This document shows, in pieces, positions 6,374 through 14,003 of a stretch of DNA of 17,807 bases. Where the stretch lies: the NCBI GenBank assembly GCA_002347485.1, contig DDXM01000008.1, positions 93,661-111,467 of the forward strand, read 5' to 3'. This DNA comes from Anaerolineaceae bacterium UBA2260. Its GTDB lineage: Bacteria > Chloroflexota > Anaerolineae > Anaerolineales > Anaerolineaceae. Each line of letters opens with the position of its first letter. Positions within the stretch are counted from its first letter, which is position 1. The position numbers were made by a program, and so were the translations under genes. Under the pieces are notes generated by a model that saw only the letters and a list, made by a program, of their open reading frames with translations, was not told the DNA's origin and did no database searches.

Positions 6374-9157
6374 TTGAAAAAAGTATTTACGATCTTCCTG
6401 CTGATCCTGATGCTGGGCGTTGCTTTGTACCCTCCGGCAACTGTATTTGCGCAGCACGCAGGCCAGGCTGATCTCAACCAGGAACGCGCGGGACGCATCT
6501 TGCAGGCGATGAGCCCTGAAGAACGCGTGGGTCAGGTCTTCCTGGTTTCTTTTACTGGGTCGAGTCTGGAAGGGAATTCACAACTTCAACAATTGATTCG
6601 CGATTATCACGTGGGGGGAGTAGTTTTACGATATGAGAATGATAATTTCACAGGGCCAGAGAACACGATTACCAGGCTGCAGGGACTGATCACTGATCTT
6701 CAGTCCACTAACCTGGCAGCTGCCAAAGAAAATGAGTCTCAATCCTTCCCCCCCCTTCTGGTTGGTATAACCCAGGAAGGCGATCTCTATCCCGGCGATG
6801 CTATTTTGAACGGGATCACCCAACTTCCTAATCAGATGACGATCGGAGCGACCTGGAACGCTGAATTCGCGCAAGAAATAGGCAAGATCCTGGGGTCGGA
6901 GCTGAGTTCGTTGGGAATTAACCTCTTGTTTGGTCCTTCGCTCGATGTATTGGACACGGCTAGTACCTACAGCGAAACTTCACTGGGTACGAGATCATTT
7001 GGTAGCGAGCCCTATTGGGTTGGCAAGATGGGTCAGGCTTATATCAAAGGTATTCACGAGGGCAGCGAAAACAAGATGGCGGTTATCGCCACGCACTTCC
7101 CCGGGATCGGCAGTTCAGACCGGCACCCGGAGGAAGAGATCGCGACGGTGCGAAAGTCGCTTGAGCTGTTGAAGCAGGTGGACCTCGCGCCATTTTTTAC
7201 GGTTACAAACCTTGAACAACCCCTGGAACAGGTTGCGGATGGACTGCTCTTGTCGCACACACGTTACCAGGGTTTTCAGGGGAATATCCTCTCCTCCACC
7301 AAACCTGTCTCGTTTGACGCGAACGCATTGGAAACGATCATGGAATTGCCGGAATTAGCCCCATGGCGAACGAGCGGTGGCGTGATCATCAGTGATGACC
7401 TGGGCAGCGAAGCTGTGCGGAAATTTGTAGATCCTCTGGGTACAGGCTATGACGCTCGCCAGGTAGCGCGCACGGCTTTGATGGCGGGAAACGACATGCT
7501 GTACATGGGGAATATCCTGGCAAGCGGCGATCCGGATTCCTATACCACTGTAACGCGGACCATTAATTATTTTGTTCAAAAATATCAGGAAGACAGCGCT
7601 TTCCGGATTCGGGTGGATCAAGCGGCAACCAATATCATCGCGCTCAAACTCAGAATCTTTCCAAGTTTCTCCGAGGAGGATGTATTGCCGGATAGCGCCC
7701 AACTCGAGGCGATCGGGCAGCAACAGGAGCTGGTGGAAGATGTTGTCCAGGCTGCTGTTACGTTGATCAGTCCTGAGATCAACGATTTGGGAACGGTACT
7801 TACAAATCCACCAGACATCAATGATCACATTGTGATCCTGTCTGGCTCGACATCATTTGCACAATGCAGCACTTGCGATGCACAAACTTTATCGCCTTCT
7901 GAATCAATTTTCAACTCTTTGATCCGTTTATACGGGGCTGGAGCGGGCGATCCCATCCAGAGTTCGAACCTTAATACCATTTCCTATGAAAGGGTGCGCT
8001 TGTTGTTAGAACAAGCCGAGGGGGTTGAAGAAGTTCAAGTGCTAATGAATTCGGCTGACTGGATCATATTTACTTTTACAAACTTCGAAGACGATCAACT
8101 CGACACCACAGTTTTCCGTCGTTTATTTAATGAGCGGCAGGACCTCGTGCGCAATAAAAAGATCATTGGAATGGCATTCAGCGAACCCTATAATCTGGAC
8201 GCAACCGATATTTCAAAATTTAGCGCGTATTATTCCTTTTATACAAAGATTTCCCAGGTGTATGATCTGGCAGCCCGCGTGTTGTTGCAGGAGTTGACAC
8301 CTACAGGATCCTTACCCGTGTCCATGCAGGGTACCGGTTATGACTTGGCAATCCAGACATCACCTGACCCGACCCAGGTCATTCCTTTGATCATTGAAGC
8401 GCCTGTTGAGGCGAACACACCGGTGAGTACTCCCCCGACGGGCTACAGTCAACCCCTGTTGTACGAGGCAGGTGACACAATACCGATTAAGGCGGGGTTG
8501 ATCCTGGACCATAATGGGAATCCCGTTCCTGATGGGACGGTGGTCAATTTCATTATCGATACGATGTCAACCAGCGGGAGTGTTGAGCAATTACCAGCTG
8601 AAACCATTGATGGTTACGCGCGCGTGATGTATGTGATCCCCAGCATTGGCAGCCTGGAATTGCGGGTAACAGCTGATCCAGCGAGAACTTCCCAGATCCT
8701 GCGATTGGATATCACGGATGCAGGCGGTGTCGTTACCTCTTTCGAACCGACAGTTGAAACCACCGAAGAAGTAGAACCCACGCCAACTGAAATTCCGCCT
8801 GCCCCTACTCCGCAAAAACCTATTAAAGTGCGTCATCTTGATGGAAAACCAGCCTTTAGCGATTGGTTGCTGGTAAACTTGATGATCCTTGGAATTTGCG
8901 CGCTCATGATCGTTACCAGACAAAAATGGACAGGTAATTACAACAGGTTTGTTTCAGCCCGGGCGACGGGTACGGGCGGCTATCTGGCGTACCTGTATGT
9001 TGCCTTCGGTCTACCGGGAGCCCAGCAGTCGATTATCGCTACGGGAACCCCTTACATCCTTTTCACCACGTTCATTGGGATGCTGATCGGGTTTGAGGTT
9101 GCATTCATCTATAACTGGATTAAATCCCGCAAGAAACAAATCAACGGATCAGGGTAA
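6374..9157 (+). CDS. Membrane-anchored glycoside hydrolase family 3 (NagZ-like) protein with Ig-like domain
   Basis: A 927-residue exported protein. It starts with a signal peptide (MKKVFTIFLLILMLGVALYP, probable cleavage after VFA). A GH3 N-terminal barrel follows to about residue 430, with SDDLGSE at 340-346, where D341 matches the nucleophile of NagZ-type beta-N-acetylhexosaminidases. The NagZ signature KHFPGHGDT is changed to THFPGIGSSDRH (240-251): the lysine and second histidine are gone, though D249 and H251 could still form the Asp-His dyad. A GH3 C-terminal-like region, an Ig-like domain (about 700-785, DHNGNPVPDGTVVNFIID), a Thr/Pro-rich linker (about 795-822) and three membrane helices (first at about 829-850) follow. 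TTG 6374 is preferred over TTG 6356 because GGTGAT lies just upstream and gives a clean signal peptide. The 3' end overlaps the kinase gene by 17 bases. Activity on peptidoglycan or glycans is inferred. Confidence 0.85.
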   Translation: MKKVFTIFLLILMLGVALYPPATVFAQHAGQADLNQERAGRILQAMSPEERVGQVFLVSFTGSSLEGNSQLQQLIRDYHVGGVVLRYENDNFTGPENTITRLQGLITDLQSTNLAAAKENESQSFPPLLVGITQEGDLYPGDAILNGITQLPNQMTIGATWNAEFAQEIGKILGSELSSLGINLLFGPSLDVLDTASTYSETSLGTRSFGSEPYWVGKMGQAYIKGIHEGSENKMAVIATHFPGIGSSDRHPEEEIATVRKSLELLKQVDLAPFFTVTNLEQPLEQVADGLLLSHTRYQGFQGNILSSTKPVSFDANALETIMELPELAPWRTSGGVIISDDLGSEAVRKFVDPLGTGYDARQVARTALMAGNDMLYMGNILASGDPDSYTTVTRTINYFVQKYQEDSAFRIRVDQAATNIIALKLRIFPSFSEEDVLPDSAQLEAIGQQQELVEDVVQAAVTLISPEINDLGTVLTNPPDINDHIVILSGSTSFAQCSTCDAQTLSPSESIFNSLIRLYGAGAGDPIQSSNLNTISYERVRLLLEQAEGVEEVQVLMNSADWIIFTFTNFEDDQLDTTVFRRLFNERQDLVRNKKIIGMAFSEPYNLDATDISKFSAYYSFYTKISQVYDLAARVLLQELTPTGSLPVSMQGTGYDLAIQTSPDPTQVIPLIIEAPVEANTPVSTPPTGYSQPLLYEAGDTIPIKAGLILDHNGNPVPDGTVVNFIIDTMSTSGSVEQLPAETIDGYARVMYVIPSIGSLELRVTADPARTSQILRLDITDAGGVVTSFEPTVETTEEVEPTPTEIPPAPTPQKPIKVRHLDGKPAFSDWLLVNLMILGICALMIVTRQKWTGNYNRFVSARATGTGGYLAYLYVAFGLPGAQQSIIATGTPYILFTTFIGMLIGFEVAFIYNWIKSRKKQINGSG

Positions 9158-10124
9158 CCAAAAGGGTCAACACACTCAGCGCTCCAAAGACGACCCACTG
9201 TCTGCGATATTGGGGGTGGAAAAGGGAGGGCGTCCGGATGGCGATACGATTGCCGGAGGGGATGGTGACCGGCCGGCTGCCGATAAGCGCCTCACGAAAA
9301 TGCACCACGTTGTCAGGGCGGTCATCAGGGTGGAGTGACATACCCCAAAGGATGGCGTTTTCTGTCTTGATCGAAACTGCAGGGTTTATTTTTCGAATAG
9401 GCGTCAGCGCGGTTGGGTCGATAAATCGCTGGCGCGCATCGGCTGGGGGCTTATTGGTGAGCATGTGATATAACGTGGCGGCAAAAGCGTAAATGTCACT
9501 GCGGGCATCTGTGTGCCCGATATCACCGCCATATTGCTCAAGCGGAGTGTAAAGAGCCGTTCCCTGCCCCTGCAGGATGGTAATGGTGACCTCACCGGGT
9601 GCAAGGACTTTAACCAAGCCGAAGTCCACAAGTTTGAGCAGACCCGACGGGGTGATCTTAAGATTGCTGGGTTTAATGTCGCGGTGGAGGATCGGGGGAT
9701 TTTGGCTGTGTAGGTATTCCAGCGCGTCGGCGAGTTGGTAAGCCCAATTGAGCACGTCCTTTTCTTCAATGAAACCGCCTTTTTCCTGTTTTTCCAGCAT
9801 TAACGTGCGGATGTCGTTCCCGGGCACGAAATCCATCACCAGGTAGTCATTGTGGCTGATGGAAAAATAATCTGAAACTTTGGGCAGGTTGGGGTGGTCA
9901 AGCCGGGCAAGAACGGTGGCTTCGCGCAAGAATTGATCGCGAGCTTCTTTGATCAGGTTTTTAGCCAGGGTTTTATCGTGTTCAACCTCTTTGAGCGCGC
10001 ATTGGCGACCTTCGAGGCGAAGGTCATCTGCAAGGTAAATGCAGCCCATCCCTCCCTGGCCGATAATGCGGCGGATGCGGTAACGTCCGCGTAAGGTTTC
10101 ACCTGTTTTCAATGGCGTGATCAC
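9141..10124 (-). CDS. Serine/threonine protein kinase, tail-anchored
   Basis: A 327-residue Hanks-type (PknB-like) kinase. From GTG 10124 it has the glycine loop IIGQGGMGCIYLADD (about 20-34), the ATP-binding lysine in CALKEVE (K45), the catalytic loop HRDIKPSNLKI (D149 in HRD), DFG (D167) and the activation-segment end TALYTPLEQY. The catalytic domain reaches about residue 285. After a short linker one hydrophobic helix (about 309-326, WVVFGALSVLTLLVTLI) ends the protein with a single arginine after it, so there is no outer sensor such as PASTA repeats. GTG 10124 is chosen because AAGGTG lies about five bases upstream; the upstream TTG at 10160 has no ribosome-binding site. The gene is divergent from an FHA-winged-helix regulator, a natural partner, and its 3' end overlaps the GH3 gene. 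Confidence 0.93.
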   Translation of the reverse strand: MITPLKTGETLRGRYRIRRIIGQGGMGCIYLADDLRLEGRQCALKEVEHDKTLAKNLIKEARDQFLREATVLARLDHPNLPKVSDYFSISHNDYLVMDFVPGNDIRTLMLEKQEKGGFIEEKDVLNWAYQLADALEYLHSQNPPILHRDIKPSNLKITPSGLLKLVDFGLVKVLAPGEVTITILQGQGTALYTPLEQYGGDIGHTDARSDIYAFAATLYHMLTNKPPADARQRFIDPTALTPIRKINPAVSIKTENAILWGMSLHPDDRPDNVVHFREALIGSRPVTIPSGNRIAIRTPSLFHPQYRRQWVVFGALSVLTLLVTLIR

Positions 10125-10178
10125 GAAATCACCTTCAATATTCCGGTAAACATTAAGCAAAAATTCTGATTTTGTACT

Positions 10179-10184
10179 ATTATA
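10179..10184 (-). promoter_or_regulatory. -10 box of the Ser/Thr kinase gene
   Basis: A perfect TATAAT is read on the minus strand from 10184 to 10179, with transcription expected near 10172. That leaves a leader of about 48 bases to GTG 10124. No convincing -35 box is seen. The 101 bases between the two divergent start codons must also hold the promoter of the FHA gene; TACTAT (10175-10180) and TATTAT (10178-10183) are possible, overlapping -10 boxes on the plus strand, but neither has a clear -35. Confidence 0.45.
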
Positions 10185-10225
10185 CCTGATGAGGGGACAC
10201 CATAGTTTGATCCAGGAGCCAGGTT

Positions 10226-10924
10226 ATGAGCAGTGAACAGGTGCAAAAGCCGATTACAAGGGAATACCCGGTGCTGGTGGCGCTGCAGGGTCCGCTTGAA
10301 GGGCGCAGGTGGATCATAAAAAATGCCCTTGAGATCGGCAGGGACGCTGAATGCGACATTGCCATCGAGGACCGTCAGGTATCTCGGCATCACGCGCGGG
10401 TTTATATCGGCGATGGGTTTGTACACTTGCAGGACCTGGGTAGTAAAAATGGGACTTTTTTTGGCAGAGATCAGATAAACGAGGAGATCCGCTTGAGCGA
10501 TGGGGATACAATTCAGATTGCTCTCGTACAAAAATTCGCGTTTTATAGTTCAGACGCGACGATGCCAATCGAGGATCTGGACCCAGCTTTGCTGCAAGGG
10601 ACTAAGCAGTTGCAACTGGACGAGCGATCAAGGCGGGTGTGGGTGCGTGGAAACGAATTACTACCAGCATTATCCGCTGCCCAATTCAGGCTGCTTTACT
10701 GCCTGTATGAGCAATCCGGGCAAGTCGTGCCCCGGGATGAGTTGATCCGCAAAATCTGGGAAGAGGAGGAATCATCGGGAGTATCAGACCAGGCATTGGA
10801 TGCCCTTATTCGAAGATTGCGCGACCGGCTGATGGAATTCGATGATTCACACCAGTACATCGTTACCGTGCGCGGGCATGGCACCCGGTTGGATAATCCG
10901 CCGTACCAGAAGAAAGCCTGGTGA
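10226..10924 (+). CDS. FHA domain plus OmpR-type winged-helix DNA-binding protein
   Basis: A 232-residue cytoplasmic protein with a forkhead-associated domain (about residues 14-106) and a PhoB/OmpR-type winged-helix domain (about 130-225). The FHA part shows IGRDAECDIAIEDRQVSRHH (37-56) and LGSKNGTFFG (71-80), including the arginine, SRHH and N-G contacts that read phosphothreonine. The C-terminal part shows LSAAQFRLLYCLYEQSGQVV (149-168), the recognition-helix region VSDQALDALIRRLRDRL (186-202) and the wing YIVTVRGHGTRLD (211-223). No receiver domain is present, so the FHA domain takes the place of the usual phospho-aspartate input. With a Ser/Thr kinase encoded back to back, control by phosphothreonine binding is a reasonable inference. 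AGGAG sits seven bases before ATG 10226, and a strong terminator follows. Confidence 0.92.
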   Translation: MSSEQVQKPITREYPVLVALQGPLEGRRWIIKNALEIGRDAECDIAIEDRQVSRHHARVYIGDGFVHLQDLGSKNGTFFGRDQINEEIRLSDGDTIQIALVQKFAFYSSDATMPIEDLDPALLQGTKQLQLDERSRRVWVRGNELLPALSAAQFRLLYCLYEQSGQVVPRDELIRKIWEEEESSGVSDQALDALIRRLRDRLMEFDDSHQYIVTVRGHGTRLDNPPYQKKAW

Positions 10925-10930
10925 AAAGTT

Positions 10931-10958
10931 ACCGGCTCAGTTGACTGAGCCGGTTTTT
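10931..10958 (+). terminator. Intrinsic terminator after the FHA-regulator gene
   Basis: ACCGGCTCAG (10931-10940) and CTGAGCCGGT (10945-10954) form a perfect 10-pair stem with a TTGA loop, followed by a run of five T residues counting the last stem base. It starts seven bases after the stop codon. It lies between convergent genes and may also slow transcription arriving from the CpXC gene, though the T-run on that strand is weaker. Confidence 0.93.
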
Positions 10959-10983
10959 CGTCTGAAATTGCTTACTTGAAAGA

Positions 10984-12336
10984 TCAAGCCTTCAGATTCT
11001 TTTCCATATTGTGTCGCAGCGCCATCTTGTAAATGGACTGTAACACGGTGATCAATTCCGGTGATTGATTGAGGGATTCGCCTTCGGCGATGATGGCCGT
11101 AATGGTCTGCAGGAATTGGTCATCGATTTTTTCACTGTTTTCGGCAAGCAGTTGCTTCCGGGCGTCATCATCTTTGGCTTCAAGCAACTTTTGGATCAAC
11201 TCGATCTCAGGCGGTGGCGCGGAGAGTTTATCCAGCACAGTGACCACCTTCTGGATCCTGTCCATGCGGGTGAGGTCATTGTTTTCATGCGCCTTCTCGA
11301 ATTCCATCTGCACAGCCTGCGTAAAGTAATCATCGATTTCCGCAGCGTGCTTCTCAATTGCCTGTTCCACATTTTCCTCCGCGATGATCTTATCCATGAG
11401 GGTGGTGGCGTTCTGCAGGCGCTTCTTTACCTCAGCGTCGATTTTCCTGGTGAGGTCAAGCAGCTTGGTGCGCAATGCGACCAGGGGTTCTTTTTCATCG
11501 TCGCTAGCATGTTCGATGCGCTCACTGAGGATCTGGAAGAACTGGTAATCCAGACCGGAGCGGGTAAGGCTCACCAGGGTGGTAAGGCTGCTGTCTGATT
11601 TGACCGAGCCGAGTATTTCCAGCAATTTTTCACGGGTCAGACCTTCTTTATTGGCTTGCTCCAGTTTCTTGAGCGCTTTTTGCGTTTCTTCACTGTCCGC
11701 CAGCAGCTTGCGGCCAAACTCGGTCTCCTTCAGCAACTCGGACTGCAATTGACCCAAAGCCTTTGCCCCTTCCTCGTCTCCCTGCATGGCTGAAGTTTGA
11801 ATGAGGGTGGAGAGCAAGGTGAAGGTCTCACCGTCGATCAGGGCGGCATCCTGGTTGATGACCGTGAGGCGATCTTCAGGCTTGGCGATCGCCAGCAGGC
11901 GTTGAATGAGACTGATGCGCTTCTGCTGCGCGTCGATCATTTCCTTGGTGATCCCGTCAGCTTCGAGCACTTTGTCGATGAGGGTTTGGAATGTGAACAT
12001 GGTACTGGGTTGAAAGAGGTAACCCTTGCGTTTTTCATTCGGCAGGGCATTAACCACCTGGTTGATCAAAGGCCCGATCTGCTTTTCCTGTTCATTGATC
12101 GGCAGCCCCAGTTCGCTGGGAAAATAAGTGAGCAGCAATTCCTTATCCGGGTCATGGTAGACGACGGGTGTGCTGATCATGCCTTCGTATCCGCATACCT
12201 GGCAGCGGGCGGTATTGGTTCCCTGGCTCAATAGTTTCTGTTTGGCGGTGGGATCGGTATTCATGTCGAACAGAATTTGCACATCGGTAATGATCGGTTG
12301 TTTACAACGCGGGCATTTGGTTTGAATTTTGGGCAT
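10984..12336 (-). CDS. CpXC-domain protein with long helical C-terminal region
   Basis: A 450-residue protein of unknown function. The N-terminus (about residues 1-115) fits the CpXC domain: KCPRCKQPI (C8, C11) and ARCQVCGYEG (C45, C48) would bind one zinc ion, followed by VVYHDPDKELLLTYFPSELG (58-77), a conserved-looking core. The remaining 330 residues are acidic, rich in Lys, Glu, Leu and Gln, and predicted to be almost all alpha-helical, with stretches such as LAIAKPEDRLTVINQDAALI and long heptad-like runs; no enzyme motif is seen. No signal peptide or membrane helix is present, so it is likely cytoplasmic. It starts at ATG 12336; the ribosome-binding site is weak (GAGAG about seven bases upstream). 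It has its own extended -10 promoter and lies 85 bases after the histidine kinase stop. Confidence 0.85.
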   Translation of the reverse strand: MPKIQTKCPRCKQPIITDVQILFDMNTDPTAKQKLLSQGTNTARCQVCGYEGMISTPVVYHDPDKELLLTYFPSELGLPINEQEKQIGPLINQVVNALPNEKRKGYLFQPSTMFTFQTLIDKVLEADGITKEMIDAQQKRISLIQRLLAIAKPEDRLTVINQDAALIDGETFTLLSTLIQTSAMQGDEEGAKALGQLQSELLKETEFGRKLLADSEETQKALKKLEQANKEGLTREKLLEILGSVKSDSSLTTLVSLTRSGLDYQFFQILSERIEHASDDEKEPLVALRTKLLDLTRKIDAEVKKRLQNATTLMDKIIAEENVEQAIEKHAAEIDDYFTQAVQMEFEKAHENNDLTRMDRIQKVVTVLDKLSAPPPEIELIQKLLEAKDDDARKQLLAENSEKIDDQFLQTITAIIAEGESLNQSPELITVLQSIYKMALRHNMEKNLKA

Positions 12337-12371
12337 CTTTTCTCTCTCGTAATTAAAAAATTAACAGGGTG

Positions 12372-12380
12372 ATTATACCA
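12372..12380 (-). promoter_or_regulatory. Extended -10 promoter of the CpXC gene
   Basis: Read on the minus strand, TGGTATAAT runs from 12380 to 12372: a perfect -10 box with a TGn extension. No -35 consensus lies upstream. Transcription would begin near 12365, about 29 bases before the start codon. Confidence 0.6.
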
Positions 12381-12421
12381 TCCGGCACACTGTTGTTTTA
12401 CGCGATGTGTACTTTTCTTGC

Positions 12422-13981
12422 TTATTCTTCAGTGGTGACTGGCAGGCAGAAGCAGATGCGCGCGCCTTTGCCAACCTCTGAATCGATCCATATGCGGCCG
12501 CCGTGGGCGCTCACGATTGACCGTGCCAGGAACAGCCCAAGCCCCGCACCTTTGGTCTGACGGGTGGCGTCAGGTGCGCGGTAAAAACGGTCGAACACGT
12601 AAGGTGCATCGTTTGCGTCGATGCCGGGGCCCTCATCCGTCACACAGATGATCAGGTTGTCTCCTTTACGTCCGGCTTTGATCCTGATCTCTCCACCGGG
12701 AGCGTATTTGATCGAGTTGGAAACCAGGTTGGTGATCACCTGGTCGATGCGCGTATCATCGGCGACGATAATTGGCAGGGGTTGCGGGATATCCACGACG
12801 ATCTTGTGATGGACCGTCTGCGTTTGCATACGGTCTGCGACGCGCTGAATGATATCCGCCACCTGCGTATCGTTGCGTTTAAGGCTGAATCCATCTGCCT
12901 GCAATCGGGTCACATCCAGCAGGTTTTCAATATACTCGCTCAGACGGTCCGCCTCTTCTTCAATCACCTGGAGGCTTTCTTTCACGATCTCCTTGTCCCA
13001 GCGGGCGTCATCCCTGCGCAGCGTGCCCACATATCCCTTGATGAGCGCCACCGGAGTCTTCAGCTCGTGACTGATGACCGAGATGAATGTGGATTTTAAT
13101 TCATCCGCCTGCCTGAATCGTGTGATATCACGCACCGTGGTGATGATGTTCACCAATTTACCCTCTTCCGACATGAGCGGGGCATATGTGATGCCCACCG
13201 GGATGGGAATGGGATTGGATTCGCGCGCCAGGTCACCCTCCACATAAAGCGTGGCGTGAGGGGTGAGCGGCCAGCCATCCGCGATAGCCTGAGAAAGCGT
13301 AAGCCCGTGGGGAGGTTTAGCCCAGCGAATCAGCTCATCGTGAGGTTTACCGATCAACTCTACAGAAGGGATGCCATAGATAAAAGAAAATGACTGGTTG
13401 GCGCTTTCAACACGCAGATCCTGGGTGAGGATGAGAATTCCATCAGCTGCAGAGTCCAGCAATCCGGTTACACGCCGGTGGTCATTCTCAACCTGTGTGT
13501 AGAGTTGGGCGTTCTTCACAGCGATGGCTGCCTGGTCGGCAAAACTGGCCAGTAAAGCGCGGTCATTGGGGGAGAAGGCGGCGAACTCGCGAAAAACGAA
13601 TATCACCCCAAGAATCTTCTGCCCGGTGATCAAGGGGAGACCGACACTGCTCAGACGGCCCATGCTGACCGCCCGGGTGTAATTGCCGAGCAAGCGGTTG
13701 ATCTCTTTCAATTCCGCGTCTTCAGGATCTTCATCGATGGTGATCTGGGCAAACTGCGGCTCAAGAAAGCGCAAAAATGCCGGTGGTAATCCTGAGGAAA
13801 CCCGGATCTGCCAACTTTCGAGGTTGCGCAGCGCGATCAGACCGGCCTGACCGGCCAGCATCTCGAGCGAGATCTGCAGAATGCGCTCGAGAAGTTTGTC
13901 GAGGTCAAGTTCCTGGGTGAGTGCGCGGGAAATCTCGAGCAGGTAGTCGCGCTGGCGTACACGAAAATCAGGCAGCATCAT
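12422..13981 (-). CDS. GAF-PAS sensor histidine kinase
   Basis: A 519-residue two-component sensor kinase with no membrane helix, so a cytoplasmic sensor. Domain order: a GAF domain (about 20-160, starting LTQELDLDKLLERIL), a PAS domain (about 165-290, LLDSAADGILILTQDLRVES and IITTVRDITRFRQADELKS), the dimerisation/phosphoacceptor helix with FISVISHELKTPVALIKGY (phosphorylated H305), and the HATPase domain with N-box DQVITNLVSNSIKYAPGG (413-430), G1 DEGPGID (449-455), FDRFYR (463-468) and G2 KGAGLGLFLA (477-486). All catalytic motifs are intact. No response regulator is nearby. Two tandem ATGs (13981 and 13978) follow GGAG; either could be used. It starts 22 bases after the aminotransferase stop, so the two are probably cotranscribed. 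The ligand of the GAF or PAS domain is not evident. Confidence 0.95.
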   Translation of the reverse strand: MMLPDFRVRQRDYLLEISRALTQELDLDKLLERILQISLEMLAGQAGLIALRNLESWQIRVSSGLPPAFLRFLEPQFAQITIDEDPEDAELKEINRLLGNYTRAVSMGRLSSVGLPLITGQKILGVIFVFREFAAFSPNDRALLASFADQAAIAVKNAQLYTQVENDHRRVTGLLDSAADGILILTQDLRVESANQSFSFIYGIPSVELIGKPHDELIRWAKPPHGLTLSQAIADGWPLTPHATLYVEGDLARESNPIPIPVGITYAPLMSEEGKLVNIITTVRDITRFRQADELKSTFISVISHELKTPVALIKGYVGTLRRDDARWDKEIVKESLQVIEEEADRLSEYIENLLDVTRLQADGFSLKRNDTQVADIIQRVADRMQTQTVHHKIVVDIPQPLPIIVADDTRIDQVITNLVSNSIKYAPGGEIRIKAGRKGDNLIICVTDEGPGIDANDAPYVFDRFYRAPDATRQTKGAGLGLFLARSIVSAHGGRIWIDSEVGKGARICFCLPVTTEE

Positions 13982-14003
13982 TCATCTCCGTACAGATATT
14001 TAG

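Noticed and set aside
10125..10160. Longer kinase start at TTG 10160
   Set aside because: No ribosome-binding site there, while GTG 10124 has AAGGTG at good spacing. The ATG at 10153 is in another frame and soon stops.
11065..11598. 177-codon plus-strand frame within the CpXC gene
   Set aside because: Antisense shadow; the minus-strand frame has CxxC motifs and a promoter.
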